Shown here one piece after another: positions 26,051 to 34,440 of a DNA stretch of 64,000 nucleotides (within the stretch, counting starts at the first letter, position 1; each line of letters begins with the position of its first letter). This DNA is from Treponema sp. (GTDB lineage: Bacteria; Spirochaetota; Spirochaetia; Treponematales; Treponemataceae). The stretch is taken from the NCBI GenBank assembly GCA_016288205.1, contig JAEEYO010000025.1, positions 1 to 64,000 of the forward strand, written 5' to 3'. The translations under genes were made by a program, and so were the position numbers. The notes below the pieces were generated by a model. The model did no database searches. It was not told the origin of the DNA and was given only the letters and a program-made list of their open reading frames with translations.

Positions 26051-27373
26051 TTGAATATCTTCATTGCGCTTTTAATAACGGTTGCCATAATTGCTCTGGT
26101 CGCAAGGCTTTATGTTTTGAACGACAAAAAAATACAATTTTTCGCGAAGGGGCTTGACTCAAATTTCAAATTCGCTGAAATCAGCACCCTCTGGAAACTT
26201 TCAAAGAAAGCCAAGCTGGAGAATCCCATATCACTTTATGTCTCTCTCAACGAGTTCAACAATTGCATTCTCAAGTATATAGAAGACGAAAAGGCGAAAG
26301 GTACCGACAAGAGCTATCAGACGCAGCAGTTTTTGACCAAGCTCTATGACTACCGCACAAGAATCGCTCTGGACACCGACGGAAAGAGGGGACTTGAGAG
26401 CACAAAGAGCCTGAATGTCGGACAAAGACTCAGGATTATCCTTCCCGGAAAAGGCGTTTTCTCCGCAAAGCTCCTTTCAAACGGACGAGAGCTGGTTGTT
26501 ACCCGCCCGGTTCAGGAGGACAAGAAAAATCACCGCTTCCACATGCCCGAATGTGAGATGTGGATTGGACACAGCGTGAGCATATATTTCTGGCGCAAGG
26601 GTGACGCGGGATATGCCTTTGACACGACCGTCTTTGAGGCGGGAATCTTCCAGGGACACGACTGTTTGTTTATGAGGCACAGCGACAAGCTTGACCGAAT
26701 CCAGAAGCGACAGTCAATCAGATGCGAGTGCAATGTCTATGCCCAGATGTACATGATAAAAAATGCCGTGGTCGATTACAATTCGGTAAACACCGAGGAA
26801 GGCTACAGATGTCTTCTTGAGGACATAAGCGAGGACGGCGCCCTGATCAGGATCGGAGGCATGGGAAAGGCCAATGTCCAGATTAAGCTCCAGTTTACGC
26901 TGAACGACACATTCATAATGATGTACGGTGTAATCCGTGCGGTGGAATACAACAAAGAGATTGAGCAGTCAAGGCTCCATTTTGAGTGTACGCACATTGA
27001 CCCGGCCATGAAAAATGCGGTCCTGAGCTATGTCTACGCCGTAATTCCGCAGGATCAGAAAGAAAAGAGCGAGGCAATCCGGGAAAGCGAGAATGACAGC
27101 AAAGAGGAAGCCCAGATTCCGCAGCAGTCCGCCGAGGAAATTGTCCGTTCCGCAGAGAAGAACGTTGAGGACGCTTCAAAGACAGTGCAGCATGCTCAGG
27201 AAGCGGAAAGCCAGAAAAATCAGGAGGAGCAGTCTCAGGAGCATCAGGAAGAGGAAAAAACAGAAGCGGACGGCGGCTCAACTTATTTCGGCATGGGCGG
27301 AGTCGGCGCTTTTAATCCGAACGATGTGATCAGGCCGGAGGGTTCCGTGAGCGACTATCTTGCCAGAAAATAG
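26051..27373 (+). CDS. PilZ-domain protein with N-terminal membrane helix
   Basis: A 440-residue protein anchored by one helix at about residues 2-22. The middle carries a YcgR-N-like beta region and then a PilZ domain: KRQSIRCECN (RxxxR type) at about 219 and DISEDG (D-x-S-x-x-G) at 258-263, the residues that bind cyclic di-GMP. The tail (about 345-415) is Glu/Gln-rich and low-complexity. A TTG start at 26051 fits best, with AGAGG about six bases upstream; the upstream TTG at 26015 lacks a site. Likely a c-di-GMP receptor at the membrane, acting on motility or the envelope. Confidence 0.8.
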   Translation: MNIFIALLITVAIIALVARLYVLNDKKIQFFAKGLDSNFKFAEISTLWKLSKKAKLENPISLYVSLNEFNNCILKYIEDEKAKGTDKSYQTQQFLTKLYDYRTRIALDTDGKRGLESTKSLNVGQRLRIILPGKGVFSAKLLSNGRELVVTRPVQEDKKNHRFHMPECEMWIGHSVSIYFWRKGDAGYAFDTTVFEAGIFQGHDCLFMRHSDKLDRIQKRQSIRCECNVYAQMYMIKNAVVDYNSVNTEEGYRCLLEDISEDGALIRIGGMGKANVQIKLQFTLNDTFIMMYGVIRAVEYNKEIEQSRLHFECTHIDPAMKNAVLSYVYAVIPQDQKEKSEAIRESENDSKEEAQIPQQSAEEIVRSAEKNVEDASKTVQHAQEAESQKNQEEQSQEHQEEEKTEADGGSTYFGMGGVGAFNPNDVIRPEGSVSDYLARK

Positions 27374-27499
27374 CCCGGTGACTCTGAAGATTTAGATATT
27401 TTGGAGATTGCGATAAAAAATCACCAAAAATTCTAAAAAAATCTGCAAAAAAATGTCCAAAACTCAAAAACGGGGAATATTATTCTTTGAAGGTGAAAA

Positions 27500-28774
27500 A
27501 TGCTCAAGAAGATTCTCCGCTATCTCAGAAATCCGGTCGTTTTGTCCGCGATTATCTGTGCCATTCTGATTTACACCGGGCTTGTTCCAGTACGAAGGTC
27601 AAATCCGTTCAGGTCCGCCATTTTATTGGAAAAAATCTCTTCAATTTCCGGGCAGATTGCTACTAACCCAAGCAGGTGCGGAAGCGGAAAATTCTACAGC
27701 ACAAGAGTCAGAATCTCAAGCGTGAGGGCAAAAGAGGGCTACGTGAACTTTTCATCTCTTGCCTCGGGGGAGCTTGACGTGCGCATTCCTTCGAGGATTG
27801 TTGAGTCTGTTTATCCCGGAAAGCTTTATTCGCTGAACCGAAACTCCGTGCTGATTGAAAACGGTGAGCTCGTGACATTATGCGGCCGTTGGTCTGAAAA
27901 ACTGGGCTCTTTTTATGTGGATTCCGTGGATTATTTGGGCTACGAGCAAACCTTACTCGGTCGGATAAGACATTTCCGTGCGATGTGCCGGCTCATTTTC
28001 AAAAGGCTCCTTTACTCATGGTCATCGGCTGGCGGACTGATTCTTTCATTGCTCTCCGGCTCAAGGGAATATCTGGAGGAGGGGCTTGGTGAGAGTTTCC
28101 GAAATGCAGGTCTCTCGCACATACTTGCACTCAGCGGAATGCATCTTTCATTCTTCTCATCTCTCGCCGGTGGACTTGGAAAGACGCTTGGCGGAAAACG
28201 CGTTTCTCTTTTCGCACAGTTTTTCGGCATCCTTTTTTTCGTGTGGTTCGCGGGACTCTCTCCATCACTTTTCCGTGCTCTCCTTTGTTCGCTGATTTCT
28301 CTTCTTGCAAAGACGGTCTTTTGTGCCAAAGTAAAAATGATCGAAGTTCTGTGCGGCGCATTTTTAATCCATGCCATTCTCATTCCCGGAGATTTGTTCA
28401 GCGCGGCATTTCTTCTTTCATACGGAGCCCTCGGCGGCATATTGCTTTTTGCTGATTTTATCAACTGTGCCATAAGTCCCTTCATCCCGCCACAGTTTTC
28501 CTCGTCGCTTTCCGCTTCAATGGGCGCTCAGACGGCCACAGCACCTATCTGTGCAAAGATGTTCGGCACACTTACTCCGATCGGCATTGTCTCCACGGTT
28601 TTTGTCTCCCCGCTTATAAGCATTTTTTTGACTCTCTCGCTTATTTTTATCATTTTAAGCCTCGCAATCCCTTTTCTTTCACCCCTGTTTGGTAGTATAA
28701 TGGGAATAATCTATTCGGTGATTGTCTGGTGCGTGAGAATTTTTGCCAGCGTCCCGTCCATAGATTTAAATTAG
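27500..28774 (+). CDS. ComEC/Rec2-like competence channel protein
   Basis: A 424-residue multi-pass protein. After an extracytoplasmic region (residues 30-150) comes the competence domain with the motif NAGLSHILALSGMHLSFF and successive membrane helices; ASMGAQTATAPI is another conserved stretch. The family channel imports single-stranded DNA. The C-terminal metallo-beta-lactamase domain present in full ComEC (typically 700 or more residues) is absent, and no comEA lies nearby. The preceding 126 bases are A-rich with no other feature. GAAGGTG precedes the ATG. Confidence 0.85.
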   Translation: MLKKILRYLRNPVVLSAIICAILIYTGLVPVRRSNPFRSAILLEKISSISGQIATNPSRCGSGKFYSTRVRISSVRAKEGYVNFSSLASGELDVRIPSRIVESVYPGKLYSLNRNSVLIENGELVTLCGRWSEKLGSFYVDSVDYLGYEQTLLGRIRHFRAMCRLIFKRLLYSWSSAGGLILSLLSGSREYLEEGLGESFRNAGLSHILALSGMHLSFFSSLAGGLGKTLGGKRVSLFAQFFGILFFVWFAGLSPSLFRALLCSLISLLAKTVFCAKVKMIEVLCGAFLIHAILIPGDLFSAAFLLSYGALGGILLFADFINCAISPFIPPQFSSSLSASMGAQTATAPICAKMFGTLTPIGIVSTVFVSPLISIFLTLSLIFIILSLAIPFLSPLFGSIMGIIYSVIVWCVRIFASVPSIDLN

Positions 28775-28796
28775 GAAAGCAATTTCGGAGGATTTC

Positions 28797-29690
28797 ATGA
28801 AGCACCCGGATTACAACTCACCGGCAGAACTAAAGTCATTTCTTGAGGAAAACGGAATGGCCATGCAGAAAAAATTCGGGCAGAATTTTATGATAAATCC
28901 TACGGCACGAAAGCGCATTGTAGATTCCCTTGAGCTGAGCGAAGGACAGTCAGTTTGGGAAGTCGGACCGGGACTCGGATGCATGACAGAGGAAATCCTT
29001 TCACGTGGAGCCAGATTGACCGCATTTGAGATTGACAGGGGATTCGCTTCTTTGCTGCACGGATTCTTTGAGAATGAGGAGAAAAATCAGCGTTTCAGCA
29101 TTGTCGAGGGAGATGTCCTGAAAAATTGGAAGGGGCAGATTGAAAAAAACAAGCCGGAGAAATTGTTCGGAAATCTTCCATATAATATTGCAGCCACATT
29201 CATAGCCGACACAGTTTCCGAGGGAGTGACTTTCGATTCTTGTGTTTTTACGGTTCAAAAGGAAGTCGCGGAAAGGATGGTCGCAAAACCCGGCTCAAAG
29301 AATTACTCCGTCTTTTCGGTTCTTTGCCAGTGGAAGTATGACGTGTGCGCGGGAATAGAGCTTGCACCCGGAAATTTCTGGCCACGGCCAAATGTTGCGT
29401 CAGAATCCGTGCTCATGAAAAAAAAGGCTGGATTGGAATCTTCCACGGATCATACCACGGTTCCTAACGCGGACTCAAAGGCTTTTGTTCAGCTGGTTCA
29501 TGCATTGTTTTCAAGCCGACGTAAGACCCTGCAGAACAACATCAAGCCCATCATGCCCCAAGGACTTTCCACGGAAGATTTGTTTACGCAAGCAGGAATC
29601 AGCGGAAGCGAGAGAGCCGAAAATTTGAATGTCGGTCAATTTGAGCGTTTGACTGAGCTCTTAGTTTTGGCCAGAAACCAACGCAAATAG
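28797..29690 (+). CDS. rsmA: 16S rRNA (adenine1518/1519-N6) dimethyltransferase
   Basis: SAM-dependent enzyme that dimethylates two adenosines near the 3' end of 16S rRNA (KsgA). Motifs: KKFGQNFMIN (25-34), the SAM loop WEVGPGLGCMTEE (54-66), and NLPYN at 126-130 for the target adenine. Length 297 is usual. The C terminus LFSSRRKTLQNN is the standard KsgA tail. GGAGG lies seven bases before ATG. Confidence 0.96.
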   Translation: MKHPDYNSPAELKSFLEENGMAMQKKFGQNFMINPTARKRIVDSLELSEGQSVWEVGPGLGCMTEEILSRGARLTAFEIDRGFASLLHGFFENEEKNQRFSIVEGDVLKNWKGQIEKNKPEKLFGNLPYNIAATFIADTVSEGVTFDSCVFTVQKEVAERMVAKPGSKNYSVFSVLCQWKYDVCAGIELAPGNFWPRPNVASESVLMKKKAGLESSTDHTTVPNADSKAFVQLVHALFSSRRKTLQNNIKPIMPQGLSTEDLFTQAGISGSERAENLNVGQFERLTELLVLARNQRK

Positions 29691-29716
29691 ATGTGAGATT
29701 TTTACAGGAGATAAAA

Positions 29717-30442
29717 ATGGGTAACAGTACGATTGCCGAAAGATTGCAGGAAATTAAGGATCAGATAAAAAATGCGGAGATTGCCTCTGGCCGTAAGGAA
29801 GGATGCGTGAGACTCTGCGCAGTAAGTAAATTCCATCCTCTTGAATCCGTGGTTGAGGCCATGCGTGCAAATCAATTCTTGTTCGGTGAAAACCGCGTGC
29901 AGGAAGCATTCGAAAAATTCACAGAAATCCGGGAGCGTTTTTCCCCGGAAGAAAATAAGGCTGAGCTTCATATAATCGGAAGCCTGCAGAGCAACAAAGT
30001 GAAAAAAGCAGTCTCCATTGCGTCCTGCATTCAGTCGGTGGACAGGGAAGAGCTGCTTGCCGAAATTGAGAAACAATGCGCGAAACTTGAGAAGGACATA
30101 GAAATCTATTTCGAGCTTCACACGGGCGAAGATTCCAAGGCTGGATACGAAAGTCTGGATGCTCTTTTGAAGTCGGTGGAGCTCTGTGCCAAGGGAAATT
30201 TCCCTCATATAAAACCGCGCGGACTTATGACCATGGCTCCCTTTGTGGATGACGAGGCAAGAATAAGAAAATCATTCTCACTTCTCAGGGAGGCAAAGGA
30301 AAAAATCAATTCGGAATTCCCGTCCCTTGAAATCACTGAGCTGAGCATGGGAATGAGCGGAGACTTTAAGATTGCCATTGAAGAGGGAAGCACGATGGTC
30401 AGAATTGGAACTGCAATTTTCGGTGAGCGGGAGTATAAATGA
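29717..30442 (+). CDS. YggS-family PLP homeostasis protein
   Basis: Single-domain alanine-racemase-like fold that binds pyridoxal phosphate and buffers its level. Lys38 in AVSKFHP binds the cofactor; FGENRVQEAFEKF and HIIGSLQSNKVKKAV are standard; LSMGMSGDFKIAI near the end binds phosphate. I start at ATG 29717 with AGGAG upstream (241 residues). It begins 26 bases after rsmA and overlaps the next gene by four bases. Confidence 0.93.
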   Translation: MGNSTIAERLQEIKDQIKNAEIASGRKEGCVRLCAVSKFHPLESVVEAMRANQFLFGENRVQEAFEKFTEIRERFSPEENKAELHIIGSLQSNKVKKAVSIASCIQSVDREELLAEIEKQCAKLEKDIEIYFELHTGEDSKAGYESLDALLKSVELCAKGNFPHIKPRGLMTMAPFVDDEARIRKSFSLLREAKEKINSEFPSLEITELSMGMSGDFKIAIEEGSTMVRIGTAIFGEREYK

Positions 30443-30981
30443 GAAAATTCTTTCTTATGCTTTCCGTCATGCTGATTTTCACAGGAGCCGTCCATGCGGA
30501 GGAATCCGATGCGGAAAAAACAGATGAAATAGAATTTCCTCAATGGGCGCTGGATTTGCGTCGTGCAGAGATAGTCGGTTTTGGCTCCATGCCATTTACC
30601 ACAATCAGCGTGACTTTTTTCTACGGCGTGTACAAATATTTCAGCGGTGAAAGCAACTCATTTCCGAATCCATTTGACAAAAACACTTCTTATGACAAGC
30701 ACGAGATTTTTTCCATACTTGGTCTTTCATTTGGAATCAGTGCCGTAATTGCGCTGGCTGATTTTATTATTATAAAAGTCAAAAGATGGCAGGACCGGGA
30801 CAGGCTGAAAAAAATTCAGACAAATGAAATCATAACCGTGGTTCCGGCCACAGAGGAAGAGATACGAAATTTCAAGCAGCAGATGAACATTGATGACGGT
30901 GGCTCTTCGGAAAGCGATGCCGAGGATGAGACCGAGGGAAAACAGCCGTCTGAAGAAGATGATGCGGGAGGTGGAGCCTGA
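30439..30981 (+). CDS. Exported membrane protein, function unknown
   Basis: A 180-residue protein with a signal peptide (cleavage near VHA at about 20), a short lumenal part, hydrophobic stretches (about 43-62 and 92-112) and an acidic C-terminal tail (after residue 150, SESDAEDETEGKQPSEED). No motif recognised. It overlaps yggS by four bases and is followed by the pseudouridine synthase after one base, so it belongs to the rsmA-yggS-rluD unit. Confidence 0.72.
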   Translation: MRKFFLMLSVMLIFTGAVHAEESDAEKTDEIEFPQWALDLRRAEIVGFGSMPFTTISVTFFYGVYKYFSGESNSFPNPFDKNTSYDKHEIFSILGLSFGISAVIALADFIIIKVKRWQDRDRLKKIQTNEIITVVPATEEEIRNFKQQMNIDDGGSSESDAEDETEGKQPSEEDDAGGGA

Positions 30982-30982
30982 C

Positions 30983-31963
30983 ATGCCATATTTCAGTGTG
31001 ACTGTTCCTGAGGGCTTTAACGAAACCCAACGTTTGGATTCCTACATTGCGTCTCTTCCGAACGGGATGAACCGAAGCAAGCTGAAAAGCGGTGTGACGG
31101 AAATCCTTGTGAATGGAAAAAAGCAGAAAATCTCATACAAGGTTAAGGCCGGCGACAAGATTGACATAGAGTGGGAAGAGAATATTCCCACTGACATTGA
31201 GGGTGAGGATATTCCGCTTGACATAATCTACGAGGACGATGATGTTTGCGTAGTGGACAAAAAGCAGGGCATGGTGACTCATCCGGCTTGCGGAAACTGG
31301 AACGGAACCCTTGTCAACGCGCTTTTGTTTCACTGGGGACGCGAAAAAATCCCTCAGATAAAAGAAGGTAGTGCGAGCGAAATCCTTGCGAGGAGAAGAC
31401 CCGGCATAGTCCACCGGCTTGACAAAGACACATCGGGAATCATAATCACTGCAAAAAACAGGGACGCGGAGGAGTGGCTTCAGGCACAGTTTCGCCATCA
31501 CAAGGGAATTGTAAAGGAATACATCGCAATCTGTTTCGGGCGACCAAGGCAGAGAAGCGGAACCATAATCACACAGATTGTCAGGGATCCGAAAAATCGG
31601 AGACGCTTTAAGGCTGTGACAGAGACAAGCGAGGGAAAAAGGGCAGTGACACATTACAGGTGCATTGCATGTTACGGCGAGTATTCCTTGATGCGGATTC
31701 GGATTGCGACCGGAAGGACTCACCAAATCAGAGTGCACATGAAGTACTTGAACTGTCCCATCCTTGGCGATGAGATTTACTTTAAGCCGGAGAAACTTTT
31801 TCCAAAAGCCACGCTGATGCTCCATGCACGGATGCTGAAAATCAAGCTGCCAGGAAAAACTGAGCTTTCCACATTCAAAAGTCGCACCCCCGAAAGATTT
31901 TTGAAAGTCCTCAGCTCGCTTCACAAATCATTCAAAAAAACAATCCTTTCGGAGAACCCATGA
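30983..31963 (+). CDS. RluA/RluD-family 23S rRNA pseudouridine synthase
   Basis: Converts specific uridines to pseudouridine. A short S4-like N-terminal part (RLDSYIA...SGVTEILVNGKKQK) precedes the catalytic domain with HRLDKDTSG at 144-152, Asp147 being catalytic. I start at ATG 30983, with GGAGG upstream; the upstream reading overlaps the previous gene and has no family match. It has 326 residues. The exact target (RluD-like or other) is not decided by sequence alone. Confidence 0.9.
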   Translation: MPYFSVTVPEGFNETQRLDSYIASLPNGMNRSKLKSGVTEILVNGKKQKISYKVKAGDKIDIEWEENIPTDIEGEDIPLDIIYEDDDVCVVDKKQGMVTHPACGNWNGTLVNALLFHWGREKIPQIKEGSASEILARRRPGIVHRLDKDTSGIIITAKNRDAEEWLQAQFRHHKGIVKEYIAICFGRPRQRSGTIITQIVRDPKNRRRFKAVTETSEGKRAVTHYRCIACYGEYSLMRIRIATGRTHQIRVHMKYLNCPILGDEIYFKPEKLFPKATLMLHARMLKIKLPGKTELSTFKSRTPERFLKVLSSLHKSFKKTILSENP

Positions 31964-32688
31964 TGGAAGGAATTGAGATAATTCATGAGCCAAATGCTGC
32001 GGAACCTTTTTTGGTACTGAACAAGGCAAGCGGGCTTCCTAGCGCACCCATAAAAAATTCTCCTGACTCGGCTTTTACCAGGGCTCTGGAGCTTTATCCT
32101 GAACTCGAAAAAGTCAGCGGAAGAAAAATTGAGGAGCACGGTTTGGTCCACAGGATTGACACAGCGACTTCAGGGCTCCTTTTGATTGCGGCAAATCAAG
32201 ATTTTTACGAGTGGATTCTAAAATGCCAGGAGCAGGGACGGTTTATAAAATCCTACACGGCGTTCTGCCAGGAGCTTTCCATTGAGGATGATTCTTTTCC
32301 GCCGCTTCATGATGATGTGCACGAGGATTTGATTCAAAAAGGATTTGCAATGGTAAGCTCAAAGTTCCGCTATTTCGGCAAGGACAGAAAGCTTGTGCGT
32401 CCAGTATGCCCGTGGAGCAGTCCTGCAGCCATAAAAAAGGCCGAAAAATATGAGTACAGCACGGAGCTCAGGCTGATTGAAAAAAAAGGAGCGCAATTCA
32501 AATTTGAGGCAAGCATTTCCAGAGGATTTAAGCATCAGGTGAGGTGTCATCTTTGTTGGTGCGGATTTCCAATCCTCGGTGACGCGGACTACACCCCACA
32601 TGCGGAAGGTCCCATGCAGTTTTTCGCCTCAGGATTTCATTTCCCCATGCCCGACGGTAGGGAAGCTGTGTTTTCGATAAAAGGCTGA
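31960..32688 (+). CDS. Second RluA-family pseudouridine synthase
   Basis: A 242-residue catalytic domain without an S4 domain. LVLNKASGLPSAP and HRIDTATSG (64-72, catalytic Asp67) are the family motifs; GFKHQVRCHL and GDADY close the fold. It overlaps the preceding synthase by four bases, giving two co-translated paralogues. Shorter than RluD, it may be a tRNA or rRNA enzyme of the RluA kind with a different target. Confidence 0.87.
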   Translation: MMEGIEIIHEPNAAEPFLVLNKASGLPSAPIKNSPDSAFTRALELYPELEKVSGRKIEEHGLVHRIDTATSGLLLIAANQDFYEWILKCQEQGRFIKSYTAFCQELSIEDDSFPPLHDDVHEDLIQKGFAMVSSKFRYFGKDRKLVRPVCPWSSPAAIKKAEKYEYSTELRLIEKKGAQFKFEASISRGFKHQVRCHLCWCGFPILGDADYTPHAEGPMQFFASGFHFPMPDGREAVFSIKG

Positions 32689-32742
32689 GAGTGTGCAGAT
32701 TAGTTATTCATAACAAAGAATATGCAGATATTATAAAATAAA

Positions 32743-32768
32743 AAAACGCCCCAGTTTGGAGCGTTCGC
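32743..32768 (-). terminator. Rho-independent terminator of tRNA-Leu
   Basis: On the minus strand AACGCTCC pairs with GGGGCGTT (one G-U) around AAACT, followed by a T run. Confidence 0.85.
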
Positions 32769-32770
32769 AT

Positions 32771-32854
32771 TGCCCGGAACAAGACTTGAACTTGCACACC
32801 ATTACTGGCTCTAGTACCTGAAACTAGCGTGTCTACCAATTCCACCATCCGGGC
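32771..32854 (-). tRNA. tRNA-Leu, anticodon CAG
   Basis: An 84-base class II tRNA with acceptor GCCCGGA, anticodon stem CTAGT/ACTAG around TTCAGGT (anticodon CAG, reading CUG), a long variable arm and a T arm with TTCAAGT. No encoded CCA. Confidence 0.94.
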
Positions 32855-32879
32855 ATACTTTCTATTTGAAAGTGTTTAT

Positions 32880-32908
32880 ATAATATCAAAATCAGTCTTT
32901 TTTGTCAA
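32880..32908 (-). promoter_or_regulatory. Sigma-70 promoter of tRNA-Leu
   Basis: Read on the minus strand: TTGACA (32908-32903), 17-base spacer, TATTAT (32885-32880). Confidence 0.85.
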
Positions 32909-32948
32909 TAGATTAAGCAAGTATTTTTCGATTATTTCTGATTTGAAA

Positions 32949-33338
32949 TTATTTGAACATATAGATGAACATAACTATAAGTCCGGCCAAAACAATCAGG
33001 CTTGAAACCAGCAGCCAAAGGGGAGTGTCTTCGCTAAGGGCTCTTGCGCCGGAAGTTCCGAAACCGAATGTTCTGGAAGGGCTTTTTCTAGATTTCTTTG
33101 CAATCTTATTTTTTTGTGCCTTTACCGGTTGTTCTTCCCCCCTCATTTCAGATTCTGAGACAGCGTAATGACATACCGGGCAGCCTTTTTTAAATTCAGA
33201 GACGGAACCCGTGTGTCCGCAGTTTGGACATCGCACAGCAGAAAAAAACTTTCCGCAGTGGGGGCAGAAACGAGCTTTTGATGCTACTTCAGCCCCACAG
33301 TTCTCACAGAAATATTTGGCATTCTTTTTTGACGCCAT
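32949..33338 (-). CDS. Small double-zinc-ribbon membrane protein
   Basis: A 129-residue protein with four CxxC pairs at Cys11/14, 25/28, 37/40 and 53/56, that is, two zinc-ribbon units, then a basic Lys-rich linker and one C-terminal membrane helix (about 107-127). The zinc ribbons would face the cytoplasm. Its start overlaps the stop of the next upstream gene by one base (TAATG). Function not known; zinc-ribbon tail-anchored proteins of this layout are common but uncharacterised. Confidence 0.8.
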   Translation of the reverse strand: MASKKNAKYFCENCGAEVASKARFCPHCGKFFSAVRCPNCGHTGSVSEFKKGCPVCHYAVSESEMRGEEQPVKAQKNKIAKKSRKSPSRTFGFGTSGARALSEDTPLWLLVSSLIVLAGLIVMFIYMFK

Positions 33339-34330
33339 TACTCTAAAGGCTCCGTTTCCAGATTGTTAACCGTGTACTTATAAATCTGCCAGATTCCATC
33401 GCGCTGTCTTACATAGTAGGTGTATTCCTTGAGCTGAACATAGTTTGCCTCTCTGAACTTCTCAAGCACCTGTACAGTTCCCTGAGTCTGTGAATAAGTT
33501 GTATTCTGAATCTCAAAGGTGTAGGGGATGGCAACAATATCTGTGTCGATTCTGCTCTTCTGCAAATCAGCCTTGAACTGCTGCAGCATCTCAGATCTCT
33601 CGTCTGCGCTTGAAGCATTGTAGCGGCGGCTTCTTGTAGGATTGTTCTTGAGAATCGCCTCAAGATCCATATAAAGGAAGAATTTGTCCCATGTGCTCTG
33701 CTGTCTTGCAATGATTGTCTGCTCAACAACCTTATCCGGGCTGATTTCCTCTGCCTGAAGCATTACGCCGGAACCGCTTTCGACCGGAACATATCTGGAT
33801 GCGGATGCAAGAGGTGAGGGTCTTACTTCAAGAGTGAGCCTCTTTGAAACAAGAGTCGTGTTCTTCTTGCGGTAAAGCTCCGGATAGAAAGTCACAGTAA
33901 CATAGTAGATAGACGCTTCCTTAATGTCCAAATAATCCTTGAGGTTTTCCACGAAGGAATATTCCTCACCAGGCTCAAGGGCAATCTCCCTGAAATATAC
34001 AGTCTGGTCAGTCTCACGCTTTCTGCGGAGTTTTTCGGTTTTCTCAAGCTCAATGTTCTTTACGTTCACGGCTTTGAAATCCATGCTGAACATCCTGTCA
34101 TCCGCGAGTTTGAACCGGAGGGTGTCAGGGCTTGTGTTCCTGATTGTTACATGAACATTTACCGGATTGTCATCTGCGTTACCGGGATAGTACAATGTTC
34201 TATTGTAGAATTTTGCCTCAATCTGCGCATTATCAACACTTGCAGCTGTAGTTGCGACGTAATTCTGTGCAGAAATGCTCTGTGCAAAAACCGTAAAAAA
34301 TGCTATAATCGATAAAAGCGTTCGTTTCAC
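33338..34330 (-). CDS. Exported protein of unknown function (beta-rich)
   Basis: A 330-residue protein with a signal peptide (cleaved near SISA, about residue 23). The mature part shows an immunoglobulin-like beta stretch (YYPGNADDNPVNVHVTIRNTSPDTLRF). The C-terminal half (TFEIQNTTYSQTQGTVQVLEKFREA to DGIWQIYKY) resembles a cone of the NTF2/SnoaL sort, a guess by eye only. GTG at 34330 is preceded by GGGAG at six bases; TTG 34336 is a weaker option. It is divergent from mfd and co-translated with the zinc-ribbon gene. Confidence 0.75.
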   Translation of the reverse strand: MKRTLLSIIAFFTVFAQSISAQNYVATTAASVDNAQIEAKFYNRTLYYPGNADDNPVNVHVTIRNTSPDTLRFKLADDRMFSMDFKAVNVKNIELEKTEKLRRKRETDQTVYFREIALEPGEEYSFVENLKDYLDIKEASIYYVTVTFYPELYRKKNTTLVSKRLTLEVRPSPLASASRYVPVESGSGVMLQAEEISPDKVVEQTIIARQQSTWDKFFLYMDLEAILKNNPTRSRRYNASSADERSEMLQQFKADLQKSRIDTDIVAIPYTFEIQNTTYSQTQGTVQVLEKFREANYVQLKEYTYYVRQRDGIWQIYKYTVNNLETEPLE

Positions 34331-34440
34331 GACCAACTCCCGTCTGAGTTTTCAGACTTGTTTACTGATCTAACCCAGACCCTGATTTTTTTTCAAGGTC
34401 TAAAAAGCATTTAAAAAAATGCTATTTGTTATTATATCGG

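Noticed and set aside
27374-27499. Repeats of AAAAATC-like words before the ComEC gene
   Set aside because: Low-complexity A-rich DNA; no regular spacing.
31133-31924. 263-codon minus-strand frame opposite the pseudouridine synthase
   Set aside because: Antisense shadow; the plus-strand gene has catalytic motifs.
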